A stretch of 64,000 nucleotides of DNA from Anaerolineae bacterium (GCA_016931185.1 JAFGFI010000507.1:1-64000), one strand, 5' to 3'; positions 48,773-60,871 are shown, counted from the stretch's first letter. Numbers and translations are program-made. The notes: generated by a model not told the origin, from the sequence alone.

Positions 48773-49672
48773 ATGCTAATTCCGAATAGCACGCCATTTC
48801 CAAGTGGCGCGTTGATCTCCAGTGTATTACCACCTGTGGACTATCTCCTGGTGGGACATATAACCCACGATCTTTTGCCGCAAGGTGGCTATACAGTGGG
48901 GGGGACAGCTTCTTATGCTGCTTTGACGGCCGCCAGATTGCGCCGTCATGTCGGCGTGTTGACCAGTGCGGGGATAGATTTTGCCCCTTCTCTCTTTGGG
49001 GATGGGATTGTGGTATCATGTTTACCCGCGACTGCGACGACGACATTTGAAAATATTTACGTCAATAACCACCGGGAACAGTATGTGTATGCTGTCGCGC
49101 AGCCTTTGACTTCAGCGCAACTTCCTGTGCCCTGGCAAACGTCACCCTTAGTTCATATTGGACCTATCTTTGGTGAATGTGACCCTGGCCTGGTGGCTTA
49201 CTTTGCACATAAGACATTCGTAGGAATTACTCCCCAAGGATGGATGCGGACATCTGATGATCAAGGCCGTGTTCACCGACATCCCTGGCATGGCGCTACC
49301 CGGGTTTTATCGCAGGCCTCTGCGGTAGTCTTCAGTATTGAGGATATTGAGGGGGACTGGGATGTCGCTTATTCCTATGCCCAGCAGACAGAAATTTTGG
49401 TTGTGACGACCGGCGCTACCGGGGGGGAACTCTTTGTCCATGGACAAAGGGAGCATTTCGATGCTTTGCGCGTCGAAGAGGCGGATCCCACCGGGGCGGG
49501 AGATATTTTTGCCTCGGCTTTCTTTATTGCTTTGACATCGAGCGCAGTGCCTATCGTTGCGGCAAATTTCGCAGCTTGCCTGGCTTCGCGTTCTGTGGCT
49601 CGTGTCAGATTGGCGTCAACGCCTATAGATGAAGATGTGATCTTCTGCAGTACAGTGTTGGAGCAGAAATGA
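48773..49672 (+). CDS. PfkB-family carbohydrate kinase
   Basis: GGTASYAALTAARLRRHVGVLT; DPTGAGDIFASAFF. Confidence 0.85.
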   Translation: MLIPNSTPFPSGALISSVLPPVDYLLVGHITHDLLPQGGYTVGGTASYAALTAARLRRHVGVLTSAGIDFAPSLFGDGIVVSCLPATATTTFENIYVNNHREQYVYAVAQPLTSAQLPVPWQTSPLVHIGPIFGECDPGLVAYFAHKTFVGITPQGWMRTSDDQGRVHRHPWHGATRVLSQASAVVFSIEDIEGDWDVAYSYAQQTEILVVTTGATGGELFVHGQREHFDALRVEEADPTGAGDIFASAFFIALTSSAVPIVAANFAACLASRSVARVRLASTPIDEDVIFCSTVLEQK

Positions 49673-50481
49673 TGCAAATCTATGCGTTTGCCAATCAGAA
49701 AGGAGGCGTGGGAAAGACTACAACGGTGGTCAATCTTGCTGCTATGATGGCTGCGTGGGGCAAACGGGTGTTGTTAGTAGATATCGATCCACAAAGTAAC
49801 GCGACAACCAGTTTGGGACTTGATCCACGCGCAATTTCTACCTCCATTTACGAAGTCCTGTCAGCACAACAACCGGTCGCAGATACGATTCTTGCAACGC
49901 GTTGGCCGGGATTGGATATTTTACCCAGTACTTCTGGGTTAGCGGGGGCTACGGTAGAGCTTAACCAGATACCGGACCCGCGCGAGCGCGCACTGCGTTT
50001 AAAGACGATGTTAGTGACTATCGTAGGGTACGATTATTTGTTGTTGGACTCTCCTCCAAGTTTAGGTATCTTGACGGTGAATGCGTTGTCTGCTGCACAT
50101 GGGGTAGTTGTGCCGGTGCAGTGTGAATATCTTGCGTTAGAGGGGCTTTCCCAGTTAATGCGGACTATTGCTTTGGTACGGCGCGGATTAAATCCGGAGC
50201 TTCTGGTTCGGGGGCTTGTGTTGACGATGTACGATGCGCGCACAACACTCGCGCATCAGGTCAGCGATGAAGTACGCGCGCATTTTGGCAAACAGGTTTT
50301 TCAAACGGTGGTGCCGCGCAGTGTGCGCCTGAGCGAAGCGCCCAGCTATGGCGAGCCGGGAGTCTTTTACGCTCCACATTCCAGTGGCGCTGTGGCTTAT
50401 CGGGCATTGGCAGCCGAACTGTTACAGGGGGATGGTCATACGCCGCCCTGGCCACCCTCTGATCTTGATTTAACTACATAA
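49669..50481 (+). CDS. parA: ParA/Soj family ATPase
   Basis: ANQKGGVGKTTTVVNLAAMMA; LLVDIDPQSNATTSLG; DYLLLDSPPSLGILTVNAL. Confidence 0.95.
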   Translation: MMQIYAFANQKGGVGKTTTVVNLAAMMAAWGKRVLLVDIDPQSNATTSLGLDPRAISTSIYEVLSAQQPVADTILATRWPGLDILPSTSGLAGATVELNQIPDPRERALRLKTMLVTIVGYDYLLLDSPPSLGILTVNALSAAHGVVVPVQCEYLALEGLSQLMRTIALVRRGLNPELLVRGLVLTMYDARTTLAHQVSDEVRAHFGKQVFQTVVPRSVRLSEAPSYGEPGVFYAPHSSGAVAYRALAAELLQGDGHTPPWPPSDLDLTT

Positions 50482-50522
50482 ACTCGGGTATATTCTCAAT
50501 TCAAAATGAGACATACCCAAAT

Positions 50523-53009
50523 CTAAATCTCCAGTGTGTGATTCCCTTGATGGAAGCTATAACGCTGCTCAATAGACTGGATGGCGTCTTCAACAGCGCT
50601 TAAGATTTCTGGGTCGTGAGCCTCAAAGCGCAATGCTCTTAGTTTGTCCGCGTCCTGTTTCTGACCTATACTGGCGATCAGTTCTATCCCTCGAATTTGT
50701 ATGTCGGGGGGACCTTCTTTAACTGCTTGCACGAGCATATCCCAGGCGGCTTGGCCTACACCGAGTCCGGTTCCCTGTCCCGCGGCCCAGGTGATAAGCC
50801 ACGCCATTTGTTCGACGCGCGGTGGCGCGGGAACCAATACTTTGGCGCTACGTGCTGTTTGCTTAGCCTTGAGTATCGTGTCTGCAGCGGAACGTACTAA
50901 CCATTCTGGATCCTCACGGGCGATATATTCCAGTTTCTCATCGGCCCACAAGTGATCGATGTGCTCAAGTCCATAGCAGGCCGCGCGCCGTACCAGTAGA
51001 TCCGTGTGTTCTGTTGCGTTGCGCAGTACATTTAAGGCAGCTTCAGTTCCGCGCTTTTTGGCTAACAATGCCAATGTTTCAGTAATGTGCAACATGAGTT
51101 CTTCATCAGTATGAGACAAGGTTTGTTCAAGCAACGTGATAGCTCCGGCGGTACCGAGATCGGCCAATGCCTGAACAGCGTTCCGGCGCATCTCAGTGTG
51201 TTCATCCTGCAATGCTTTGTTCAAAATGTCTATATCTTGTGGCACCCCCACCCATCCCAAACCTCGGAGTGCCGTACTGCGCACCAGAGGAGAGGAATGG
51301 CGCAACATTTGGAGATAGAAAGCACGCGCGCCTTCCCCCGCGAGGAGTGCTAAGTCACGTCCTAATCGTAACCGGATGGCGGCCTCTACATCGGTTTCTT
51401 TGAATCGCTGCGCAAGTGTTTGTATCACCCATTTGCGCCAGGGTGGATCTTCAGGCACAACTAAACACCAACGCGCAATACGGAGAAGAAGCACATCATT
51501 ACCGCTGGACATTGCTTTTTTAAGCATTCCCTGAATGAGTGAGGCGACATCGCCAATACCCATGTAAAACTCAATGAGAAGCGTCCATGCCGGGTCATCA
51601 AGGTGTTCTTGAATAAAAGTCACCCCCTGTTCTTCACCCGCGAGGCTCCAAGCCGTAAGGAATTCTGTCCATAGATAATGGGTCAGGATAAGAGATTTTT
51701 CCTGCCCACCGCGTCCATGTTGTAGTAACTGAGCCTCATTAAGCAACTTACGGATAGCCCCTTCCAATTTGGCTGGACGTTCTTCTTCAGGCGGTAAGAG
51801 TGTCGTAACGAATTCGAATACTTGCTCGCGGGAGAGGGTACGGCCCTCCATCCGTTGACTGTAGGCAATATGGCTGAAAGTAGCGAGTGTTAACATACGC
51901 GCCTGTTCTGCAACTTCCTGCTGTCCTTCTCCGAGGGCCAGAGTAGGAACACGCGTATCCAGGAAGCGATCCATGGTTTCTACCGGGTGGACTTCAAATT
52001 GTTGTGTTTGGAGATAAAGCATAATCCGCACGTTAAGTTCCATCAAAGACGCACCGGCCAGGGTTGCCCACCGCAATACATCTAAGATTTCTTCGGGGGG
52101 ACCCGGCATCTGATCGGGTTGGTCTTTGCCCCTGCCGCTGCTTAGTCCGGTTCCTGACCATGCCTTTAGCTTTGTCCATCCGGCAAATAAGTCGGCAAGA
52201 ATTTCCTCGCCAGTAGCGGGAATAAGTTTCAAGGGAACAAAACCGGCTTCGACCAGAGGACCATAGCCTTCCTCTGTACTAACAATAACCCAGATGCTCT
52301 CCGGCAAATTCTGTGCGGTCTCGTTAATCCATGCTCTGATCAGCCCGCGTTCACCGGTGCCCAATGCATCCCAATTGTCTAATAGCATTAAACTCGGCCA
52401 CCTTTTTAACTGCTTGGCCAACCATTTTAGCGTGACATTGGGCAAAAAGAACATTGCTAACTGAAGTAAACGTTCTTGCGCGGTAAAATTACCCTCTGGG
52501 AGCATTTTAAAGTACGCCAGATCTATCCAGAGTGGAAAATGGGTAAACGGCTTAGCCCCTTCAGCTACTTGCCACACAAGCATAGCAAGCGACATTGTCC
52601 GCCCTGATCCCAAGCTCCCCACAATCAACAACCGCGAGTGGCCGGCCAACAAGGTATTGAAGGGAATGTGTAAAGGTTTCTGGAGTCCTTCGGGTGTCGT
52701 GATATAAGTGTGCGGCCAGATAGTCTCGAAATGCGGGGGCTGAAATATCGCTTGGGGATCTTGGGGAGTAAAAAGCAGGAGGCGTTTGAGAGCCTCCTGC
52801 ACAACTTGTAGATATTTCTCTTCTTGGCTGGACTGAAATCTGTCACTTAAACGAGTAATTTGTGCGATTAATTTTTCCTTAAGCGCAATCAACCCGGCAC
52901 GCCGCACATAAATCATGCCGGCGATTATCCAGGCTATAATAGCCCCAATAATCGCGGATAGCAAGTCAAAATGCCACCCCCCACGTTGGAGCAGCCCTGC
53001 CCACAGCAC
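50523..53009 (-). CDS. Membrane-anchored STAND/NACHT-like NTPase with C-terminal HEAT repeats
   Basis: N-terminal TM; LLIVGSLGSGRTMSLAMLVW P-loop; WPSLMLLDNWDALG Walker-B-like; HEAT repeats (VRSTALRGLGWVGVPQDIDILNKALQDEHTEMRRNAVQALADLG). Confidence 0.85.
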   Translation of the reverse strand: MLWAGLLQRGGWHFDLLSAIIGAIIAWIIAGMIYVRRAGLIALKEKLIAQITRLSDRFQSSQEEKYLQVVQEALKRLLLFTPQDPQAIFQPPHFETIWPHTYITTPEGLQKPLHIPFNTLLAGHSRLLIVGSLGSGRTMSLAMLVWQVAEGAKPFTHFPLWIDLAYFKMLPEGNFTAQERLLQLAMFFLPNVTLKWLAKQLKRWPSLMLLDNWDALGTGERGLIRAWINETAQNLPESIWVIVSTEEGYGPLVEAGFVPLKLIPATGEEILADLFAGWTKLKAWSGTGLSSGRGKDQPDQMPGPPEEILDVLRWATLAGASLMELNVRIMLYLQTQQFEVHPVETMDRFLDTRVPTLALGEGQQEVAEQARMLTLATFSHIAYSQRMEGRTLSREQVFEFVTTLLPPEEERPAKLEGAIRKLLNEAQLLQHGRGGQEKSLILTHYLWTEFLTAWSLAGEEQGVTFIQEHLDDPAWTLLIEFYMGIGDVASLIQGMLKKAMSSGNDVLLLRIARWCLVVPEDPPWRKWVIQTLAQRFKETDVEAAIRLRLGRDLALLAGEGARAFYLQMLRHSSPLVRSTALRGLGWVGVPQDIDILNKALQDEHTEMRRNAVQALADLGTAGAITLLEQTLSHTDEELMLHITETLALLAKKRGTEAALNVLRNATEHTDLLVRRAACYGLEHIDHLWADEKLEYIAREDPEWLVRSAADTILKAKQTARSAKVLVPAPPRVEQMAWLITWAAGQGTGLGVGQAAWDMLVQAVKEGPPDIQIRGIELIASIGQKQDADKLRALRFEAHDPEILSAVEDAIQSIEQRYSFHQGNHTLEI

Positions 53010-53013
53010 CGAT

Positions 53014-53712
53014 TTATTCCTCCGCTTCAGATTCGATGACTAAACGGTATCCCTGTCCACGCTCGCTTACAATGCGTTTTGGATTACGAGGATCGACCTC
53101 AATCTTTTGTCGTAAGTACCAGATATAGAGCTTGAGGTAATCGCGACGATTGGAATATTCAGGCCCCCAAACACGCCGGAGCAGGGTATCATGGCTCACA
53201 GTACGGCCTGGGTCTTGAATTAATGCCGAGAGCAATTGAAATTCGGTGGGTGTGAGACTGATGATACGGTTATCTACCTTGACCTCGTGGGTGTCGAGAT
53301 TTACCCATAAATTCCCGGTTTGAAAAACGGTCTGTTCACCCCGCGCGCGCCGTGCGCGGGCCAATGAAGCTTTGACGCGGGTGACTAATTCCTTGTAGCC
53401 GAAGGGTTTGACAATGTAGTCATCGGCTCCAAGTCCTAAACCATAAGTAATATTGTGTTCATCACCGAGAGCTGTTAGGAATAAAACAGGCGCGTCGGTG
53501 ATGCGACGTAGGCCCTCATAAACATGCCAGCCGTCCATATCTGGCATAAGGATGTCTAACAAGACCAAGTCGGGTGGATTTTGCCGTGAAAGTTCCAAGC
53601 CGGCTTCGCCATTGCTAGCGGATATGACTTTATAGCCTGCACGTTCCAGGAGGAGTTGAACCAGTTGCGCCAACGCCTCATCGTCTTCTATCAACAGGAT
53701 GTTTTCATTCAT
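53014..53712 (-). CDS. OmpR/PhoB family response regulator
   Basis: ILLIEDDEALAQLVQLLLERAGY; DLVLLDILMPDMDGW; ISLTPTEFQLLSALIQDPGRTVSHDTLLRRVWG. Confidence 0.95.
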   Translation of the reverse strand: MNENILLIEDDEALAQLVQLLLERAGYKVISASNGEAGLELSRQNPPDLVLLDILMPDMDGWHVYEGLRRITDAPVLFLTALGDEHNITYGLGLGADDYIVKPFGYKELVTRVKASLARARRARGEQTVFQTGNLWVNLDTHEVKVDNRIISLTPTEFQLLSALIQDPGRTVSHDTLLRRVWGPEYSNRRDYLKLYIWYLRQKIEVDPRNPKRIVSERGQGYRLVIESEAEE

Positions 53713-53801
53713 TGTGTACTCCTAACACTTTTGTGATGGGAACTATATGGATATCGCTTTGATTTGGTTTGCTTATAGTGCATTATCCTAACTATATCTC
53801 T

Positions 53802-53829
53802 ATGATATGTTAGAATTTATGTTTGTCAA
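53802..53829 (-). promoter_or_regulatory. Sigma70-type promoter for the response regulator
   Basis: minus strand ttgaca-N16-tatcat. Confidence 0.55.
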
Positions 53830-53930
53830 ACCAAAAACCGGTTTTGTGGTTAGAATTTTCCAATAGGCGGTGAAAGGGTAGGAAATCGTTAGTGGGGTAA
53901 AGTGTCAGTCAAACTCGCTCCACGCTGAAT

Positions 53931-56771
53931 TTATGGTTTTATGCTTTCTTGTAAGATCAATAGACCTATCTGGGTCGCCGTATTTGAAGGATACGTCGTC
54001 TGCTGTAAGGTTGACGCGAGTTCCGTATCATGCTGAAAAAGCACGTCATTCTTATATGTCTCGATCAGAACTGCAACCGCGTAGTGAGGATGATCTACAT
54101 TGTCCAATCCTATAAACCATTCAAGAGTGCGATTGGAACCTGCCAATGCTTTACCCTGATGTCCAACAAACATTCCGAAGCGTGGCCACAAACCCCGAAG
54201 ATATTGTGCCACTTCCGGTTCAAGCACTTTCACGGCTTGAGGGACAGAAGAAATATTGCAGCCTGCGAGGGGCTGGGTTAGTAATCGAAAGGGAACGCGG
54301 ACACCATCATTACCAAGAGCTGCAGCGACGCCCACCATCTGCAAGGGTGTAACCAACAATTCCCCTTGGCCCAAGGCTTCTCGTGTGAGAGTCATCTGAT
54401 CAGATTCCCGCATAGTGGCAACAGTGGGGATTTCTAGGACTGGAGCCTCTATCAGTCCCCAGGCACGGAATCCTTCTACAAGTGCGTGTGATCCTAACTT
54501 TTGGGCCAGCGTGACGAAAGGGGCCGGACATGTCGCGGATAATACGTTAGTCCAGGTTGCTTCTTCAGGAAGCCAGGTACAGGTCACTGTACCATTCAGA
54601 AATGGCGCACCGTTCGGAAGGGTGATACTGGGGGTTATGGGTTGTACTGGAGGAGCAGTGAATCCAGCCTGTAACGCGGTCCCCAAGATAACCGTTTCCA
54701 GAATCGCGCCGGGTTGGACTAATCCCTGGGTCGCGCGATTGAGCAAGGGAGAGCGTATATCGTCGCGGTAAGTATCCCAATCGTCAGCAACTTTAGCCGG
54801 GTCATAGATAGGTGCAGAAGCCAGGGCGAGGATCTCACCGGTATGTACATCACCTAATACGATTGCGCCCTGATACCCTGTTAGTTTCTGTTGCGCGCTC
54901 TGTTGTAAGTATGCGTCAAGCGTAAGTTGCACGTGTTCGCCTTGAGGTACGCGCTTCATTAATGCATCCCAGGTTGCATCCCAGTCTGTACGCTCCACTT
55001 CTCCACGTAGCCGGGTATCGCAAGAGGCTTCAATGCCCGATGTGCCATAAGTGAGCGTAGCATACCCCACGACGGGGGCTGCCTCCGGAATAGGATAGGT
55101 GCGCGTAACAAATCCAGTAGCTGCAACTTCAATGTCGGCCAGGCGTATCCCATTACGGTCTAGGATTCTTCCTCGTTGGATGCGTGTTTCGGCCAAGATA
55201 CGGCGGGGATTTGTAGGATAGGTACGCAAGGTTGGTGCACGTTGAACTGCCCACGTACTTGTACTCAATGCCAGTGTAACCAGTAAGAGCAATAAGTCTC
55301 TGCCCAATTTACTAGAAGTTTCTCTCAAAGGAGGGGACTCGGCTGGCGGCAAAGTGAGTGTCAGGGGAGGGAGATGAGGGGCCGAAATATTGAGGAGTAG
55401 CCCCATCGCGACCATCAATGTGAGCAGGGAAGATCCTCCATAGCTGAGAAAAGGCAGTGTAACACCCGTGATGGGTATAAGTTTGGTGTTTCCGGCTAAA
55501 ATTACCCAGGTTTGGATACCAAGTAATGCTGTAATTCCACCCGCTAATAGGGCTTCAAAAGGAGACTCGGATCGCTGTGCTAACACGATACCTTTGTAAA
55601 TCAGCAATCCCAGGAGTGCGATAAGACCCATTGCACCTGCCAGTCCAAATTCTTCGACAAGTGCAGCATAGACAAAATCAGTGTGGACTGCAGGAATCAA
55701 AGTCGGGATCCCTTGCCCCAATCCCTGCCCTCCCAGGCCTCCATCAGCCAACGCAAAGAGTGATTGTAGAATTTGGAAAGCCCGGTCAGCTTGTTCTGGC
55801 GCCCACGGATCCAGCCAGATGCTCACTCGTAAGGCCACACGACTTGAGAAGATATAACCTGTTACCGCAATAGGTAAGAAAAGTAGCAAGCTGAGGATAA
55901 CGTGTTGCACTTTCCCCCATGCCAGGTAGAGCATAGCCACAAAGGTGAGGTAAAACAATAAGGCCGCACCCAGGTCCTGTTGCCATCCTAGTAGTAAGAG
56001 CGCCAGACCAGACATAATGGACATAGGACCCAGGATCACTAACCATTCAGAGATAGTGTGCCATCCGGAAACGGCAGGCCATTTCTGAATAACCCACCAT
56101 TTCCGAATAGTCCGACAAAAGGGCTTATCTGCAATTGGCAATTCACCTGCCATTTCTGACTGACTTGCCAAATTTCGGCGATCTGAAAGATACGCAGCTA
56201 AATAGATAACGAGCAACAGTTTGAGCAACTCGGAAGGTTGGAAGTAAAGGCCAAATGCCCCTAACCAGAGTTGTTGGCCATATCCGGATGGATTTACACC
56301 AAAGACCAATGTCATACCTAATAGGAGAATCCCCCCAGTTAGAAGTGTATAACGATAGCGGCGCAGCAGACGAGGAAGCGGTGTATACAGGGCTGTGCCA
56401 CAGAGCGCGCCACAACTTATACATAACCATCGGATTTGACGCAATAAAAAGCCAGGAGCCAATCGTGCTAACAGCAGCAATCCCCAACCGGTTAACAACG
56501 CAAGTATGGGGAGGTAATCCAAATCCGCTTTGGGCAGGCGGATATGCAATAATACCGCACTGCCCCCCCATGCCAGTAACCATCCTCCCATCAACGCGCC
56601 CAGGTGGTAGGGGGTAAGTGAGGGAGTAGGAGTAGCCAGATAGAGCGTTAAAGTCCCTACACCGATGAAAGAAACAGCGATGATCCACAAGAGTCGCAGG
56701 CTTGTGAAAAAGGAAGTTTTTCTCTGGAAGAGGAAGTCTCGTCTTAATTGCTGTGTAACCTGGATGTCCAT
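53931..56771 (-). CDS. SEDS (FtsW/RodA) domain fused to a degenerate penicillin-binding transpeptidase-like domain
   Basis: SEDS: PAVHTDFVYAALVEEFGLAG, GVTLPFLSYGGSSLLTLMVAMGLLLNIS. PBP-like: RILDRNGIRLADIE, ALASAPIYDPAKV, REALGQGELLVTPLQMVGVAAALGNDG; canonical catalytic motifs absent. Confidence 0.9.
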   Translation of the reverse strand: MDIQVTQQLRRDFLFQRKTSFFTSLRLLWIIAVSFIGVGTLTLYLATPTPSLTPYHLGALMGGWLLAWGGSAVLLHIRLPKADLDYLPILALLTGWGLLLLARLAPGFLLRQIRWLCISCGALCGTALYTPLPRLLRRYRYTLLTGGILLLGMTLVFGVNPSGYGQQLWLGAFGLYFQPSELLKLLLVIYLAAYLSDRRNLASQSEMAGELPIADKPFCRTIRKWWVIQKWPAVSGWHTISEWLVILGPMSIMSGLALLLLGWQQDLGAALLFYLTFVAMLYLAWGKVQHVILSLLLFLPIAVTGYIFSSRVALRVSIWLDPWAPEQADRAFQILQSLFALADGGLGGQGLGQGIPTLIPAVHTDFVYAALVEEFGLAGAMGLIALLGLLIYKGIVLAQRSESPFEALLAGGITALLGIQTWVILAGNTKLIPITGVTLPFLSYGGSSLLTLMVAMGLLLNISAPHLPPLTLTLPPAESPPLRETSSKLGRDLLLLLVTLALSTSTWAVQRAPTLRTYPTNPRRILAETRIQRGRILDRNGIRLADIEVAATGFVTRTYPIPEAAPVVGYATLTYGTSGIEASCDTRLRGEVERTDWDATWDALMKRVPQGEHVQLTLDAYLQQSAQQKLTGYQGAIVLGDVHTGEILALASAPIYDPAKVADDWDTYRDDIRSPLLNRATQGLVQPGAILETVILGTALQAGFTAPPVQPITPSITLPNGAPFLNGTVTCTWLPEEATWTNVLSATCPAPFVTLAQKLGSHALVEGFRAWGLIEAPVLEIPTVATMRESDQMTLTREALGQGELLVTPLQMVGVAAALGNDGVRVPFRLLTQPLAGCNISSVPQAVKVLEPEVAQYLRGLWPRFGMFVGHQGKALAGSNRTLEWFIGLDNVDHPHYAVAVLIETYKNDVLFQHDTELASTLQQTTYPSNTATQIGLLILQESIKP

Positions 56772-57641
56772 TTACTTACCGGTAAGAAGCCTTACCCGCT
56801 CTTGAGTTTCCGGGGGAACCCGGTTAGGATCGGTGATGAGTGCACTATTCAGCGCGTGTACACACGTGCAAGTTTTCGCACGCGCGTTGAGTTGGGGAAT
56901 CAGCCGCTTGATGACATTTTGTGCTAATTCCAGGTTTGCCAATAATTGCGTGATGATCATCTCGACAGTAACAGGTTCTTCACTTTCATGCCAAACATCA
57001 TAATCAGTAACGTGAGCCATTGTACTATAGCAAATACCGGCTTCGCGGGCCAGGTAGGCCTCAGGTGAAGCCGTCATTCCAATGATATCCATTCCCCAGG
57101 CGCGAAATACATGACTTTCGGCTTTGGTACTGAAGCGAGGACCTTCAATGGTAATGAACGTACCTCCACGGTGTACTATTCCACCTTCGGCTTCGGTGGC
57201 ATCGGCGATGAAGGTAGATAACTCATTACAAAAGGGATCGGGGACGGAGATATGTGCAACCAACCCATCGCCGAAAAAGGAGCGTTCACGGTCTTTAGTG
57301 AAATCGAAGAGCTGGTCGGGAACGACGATGTGACCGGGTTTGAGTGACTCGCGCAACGACCCACACGCAGAGATGCTAATAATTTGTGTAACACCCAGAC
57401 TTTTAAGTGCATAGATATTGGCTCGGTAGGGAACCTCGGTAGGAGTATGGATGTGACCACGCCCGTGGCGCGGCAGAAATGCAACCGGGACATCGACAAT
57501 TTTACCGACGACGATACTATCGCTAGGATCACCGTAGGGCGTGCTTAAATGTACTTCCTGTATATCTTCCAACCCTTCCATCTGGTAAAGCCCAGAACCA
57601 CCAATGACACCAATGGCAGCGTAAACATCAGTCTTTGACAT
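56772..57641 (-). CDS. mtnP: 5'-methylthioadenosine/purine nucleoside phosphorylase (start corrected to MSKTDVYAAIG)
   Basis: IGVIGGSGLYQMEGLED; PRHGRGHIHTPTEVPYRANIYALKSLGV; STMAHVTDYDVW. Confidence 0.9.
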   Translation of the reverse strand: MSKTDVYAAIGVIGGSGLYQMEGLEDIQEVHLSTPYGDPSDSIVVGKIVDVPVAFLPRHGRGHIHTPTEVPYRANIYALKSLGVTQIISISACGSLRESLKPGHIVVPDQLFDFTKDRERSFFGDGLVAHISVPDPFCNELSTFIADATEAEGGIVHRGGTFITIEGPRFSTKAESHVFRAWGMDIIGMTASPEAYLAREAGICYSTMAHVTDYDVWHESEEPVTVEMIITQLLANLELAQNVIKRLIPQLNARAKTCTCVHALNSALITDPNRVPPETQERVRLLTGK

Positions 57642-57649
57642 AGTTAGAT

Positions 57650-57778
57650 CCTCCCTTGAAAATCGAAAATTGGCAAATTTCAAATTGGCAAATTGTGAAA
57701 ACCCTTGAAAACTTGGTTTCGTCTTAAATTTTTATCTACTGCTGGTGAACGCACAGCCTCAATGAGTAATTCCTTTGA
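57650..57778 (-). repeat. SD-carrying dispersed repeat, copy E
   Basis: ctcccttgaaaatcgaaaattggcaaatttcaaattggcaaattgtgaaaacccttgaaaacttggtttcgtcttaaatttttatctactgctggtgaacgcacagcctcaatgagtaattcc. Confidence 0.9.
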
Positions 57779-57864
57779 ATTTCGTAATGCATGAAACATA
57801 AACAGATTTTGTGCCAAACAAGTGCGATTTGCGTAAATTTTCTTAACCCTTAACTCGCAATTCA

Positions 57865-58215
57865 CTATTCTTTCACTTCTTCAGCGACGACAAAGACAAT
57901 CGGAGTATGACAGTGCCCACAACCCACATAGGGATTTTTCACAGTCTTTTGGGTATATGTGCAAGTTGCATGAACGAAAATCCGTTCACTTTCCCAGAAA
58001 CGCAAAGGCCGCTTCCCTATGTGCAAATGCAATACCATCTTAGGACAGGCATTGGCGCGACGAATATCAGGCACTGTACATTGATTGCACAGGTTAGACG
58101 TCCAACGCACAGCATCCGGCGTACCTTCCAGGAGATGACAAGTCTCTTGGGGCGTGGCGCGCCGGTGGTAATTAGCTGCGTAATAGGGGCAGTCTCGTCC
58201 GTCAGGAATGTGCAT
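57865..58215 (-). CDS. Cysteine-rich hypothetical protein, possible metal binding
   Basis: CxxC pairs (CNQC, CGHC) and further Cys; intact ORF in a co-directional block. Confidence 0.6.
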   Translation of the reverse strand: MHIPDGRDCPYYAANYHRRATPQETCHLLEGTPDAVRWTSNLCNQCTVPDIRRANACPKMVLHLHIGKRPLRFWESERIFVHATCTYTQKTVKNPYVGCGHCHTPIVFVVAEEVKE

Positions 58216-58252
58216 GGTTAAAAATGTAAGGTGATCCGTTGTATAACTTCAA

Positions 58253-58774
58253 CTATCCCTCCAAATAGGTTTGTAACATATCACGGTTAAGATAGATGAC
58301 TTCCAATTCCGTTGGCAGTTCGACAAGTCCCTCACTAAGATAGTAGATAGATACGTTACACATAGGGAAAAATTTTCCTTTCCAGAAATCCATAAAATTA
58401 TGTGGTTTAGCTTCACTTAGGAAAGGTGCATCGCCGCGAATGACGGCTAACGGGTAATAGAGTATCAGAGGATGTGTTCTAATAGGGGGACGAAACTGAG
58501 ATTGTGCCTCTTGCCCTGGAAAGGCGAGCATCTGGATACGCTCCCGGTAAAGGATAATTTCCGGTGGATGGCTTAAGGGCAACCCGGTAAAGGGCCAGGG
58601 GGCCAGATGTGGCGCGTTGACGTTTATGAAGTTGAGGCCTTCTTGATTAATATAGTTATGAGGATTTCCCATCGTTATCATTTCACCGCTGATCCAGAAG
58701 AGATCATTGGCAACATAAACTTCATGTGTTTGTTGTGGCGAAGATGCACCGCCGCCTTGTCGTAAGAGTCCCAT
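58253..58774 (-). CDS. Conserved hypothetical protein
   Basis: Intact ORF with RBS immediately downstream of ligA on the same strand. Confidence 0.6.
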   Translation of the reverse strand: MGLLRQGGGASSPQQTHEVYVANDLFWISGEMITMGNPHNYINQEGLNFINVNAPHLAPWPFTGLPLSHPPEIILYRERIQMLAFPGQEAQSQFRPPIRTHPLILYYPLAVIRGDAPFLSEAKPHNFMDFWKGKFFPMCNVSIYYLSEGLVELPTELEVIYLNRDMLQTYLEG

Positions 58775-58786
58775 AATTTATGCTCC

Positions 58787-60871
<2,085 letters not shown>

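Noticed and set aside
5184-57778. CRISPR array interpretation of the dispersed repeats
   Set aside because: Copies are kilobases apart, without regular spacers or cas genes.
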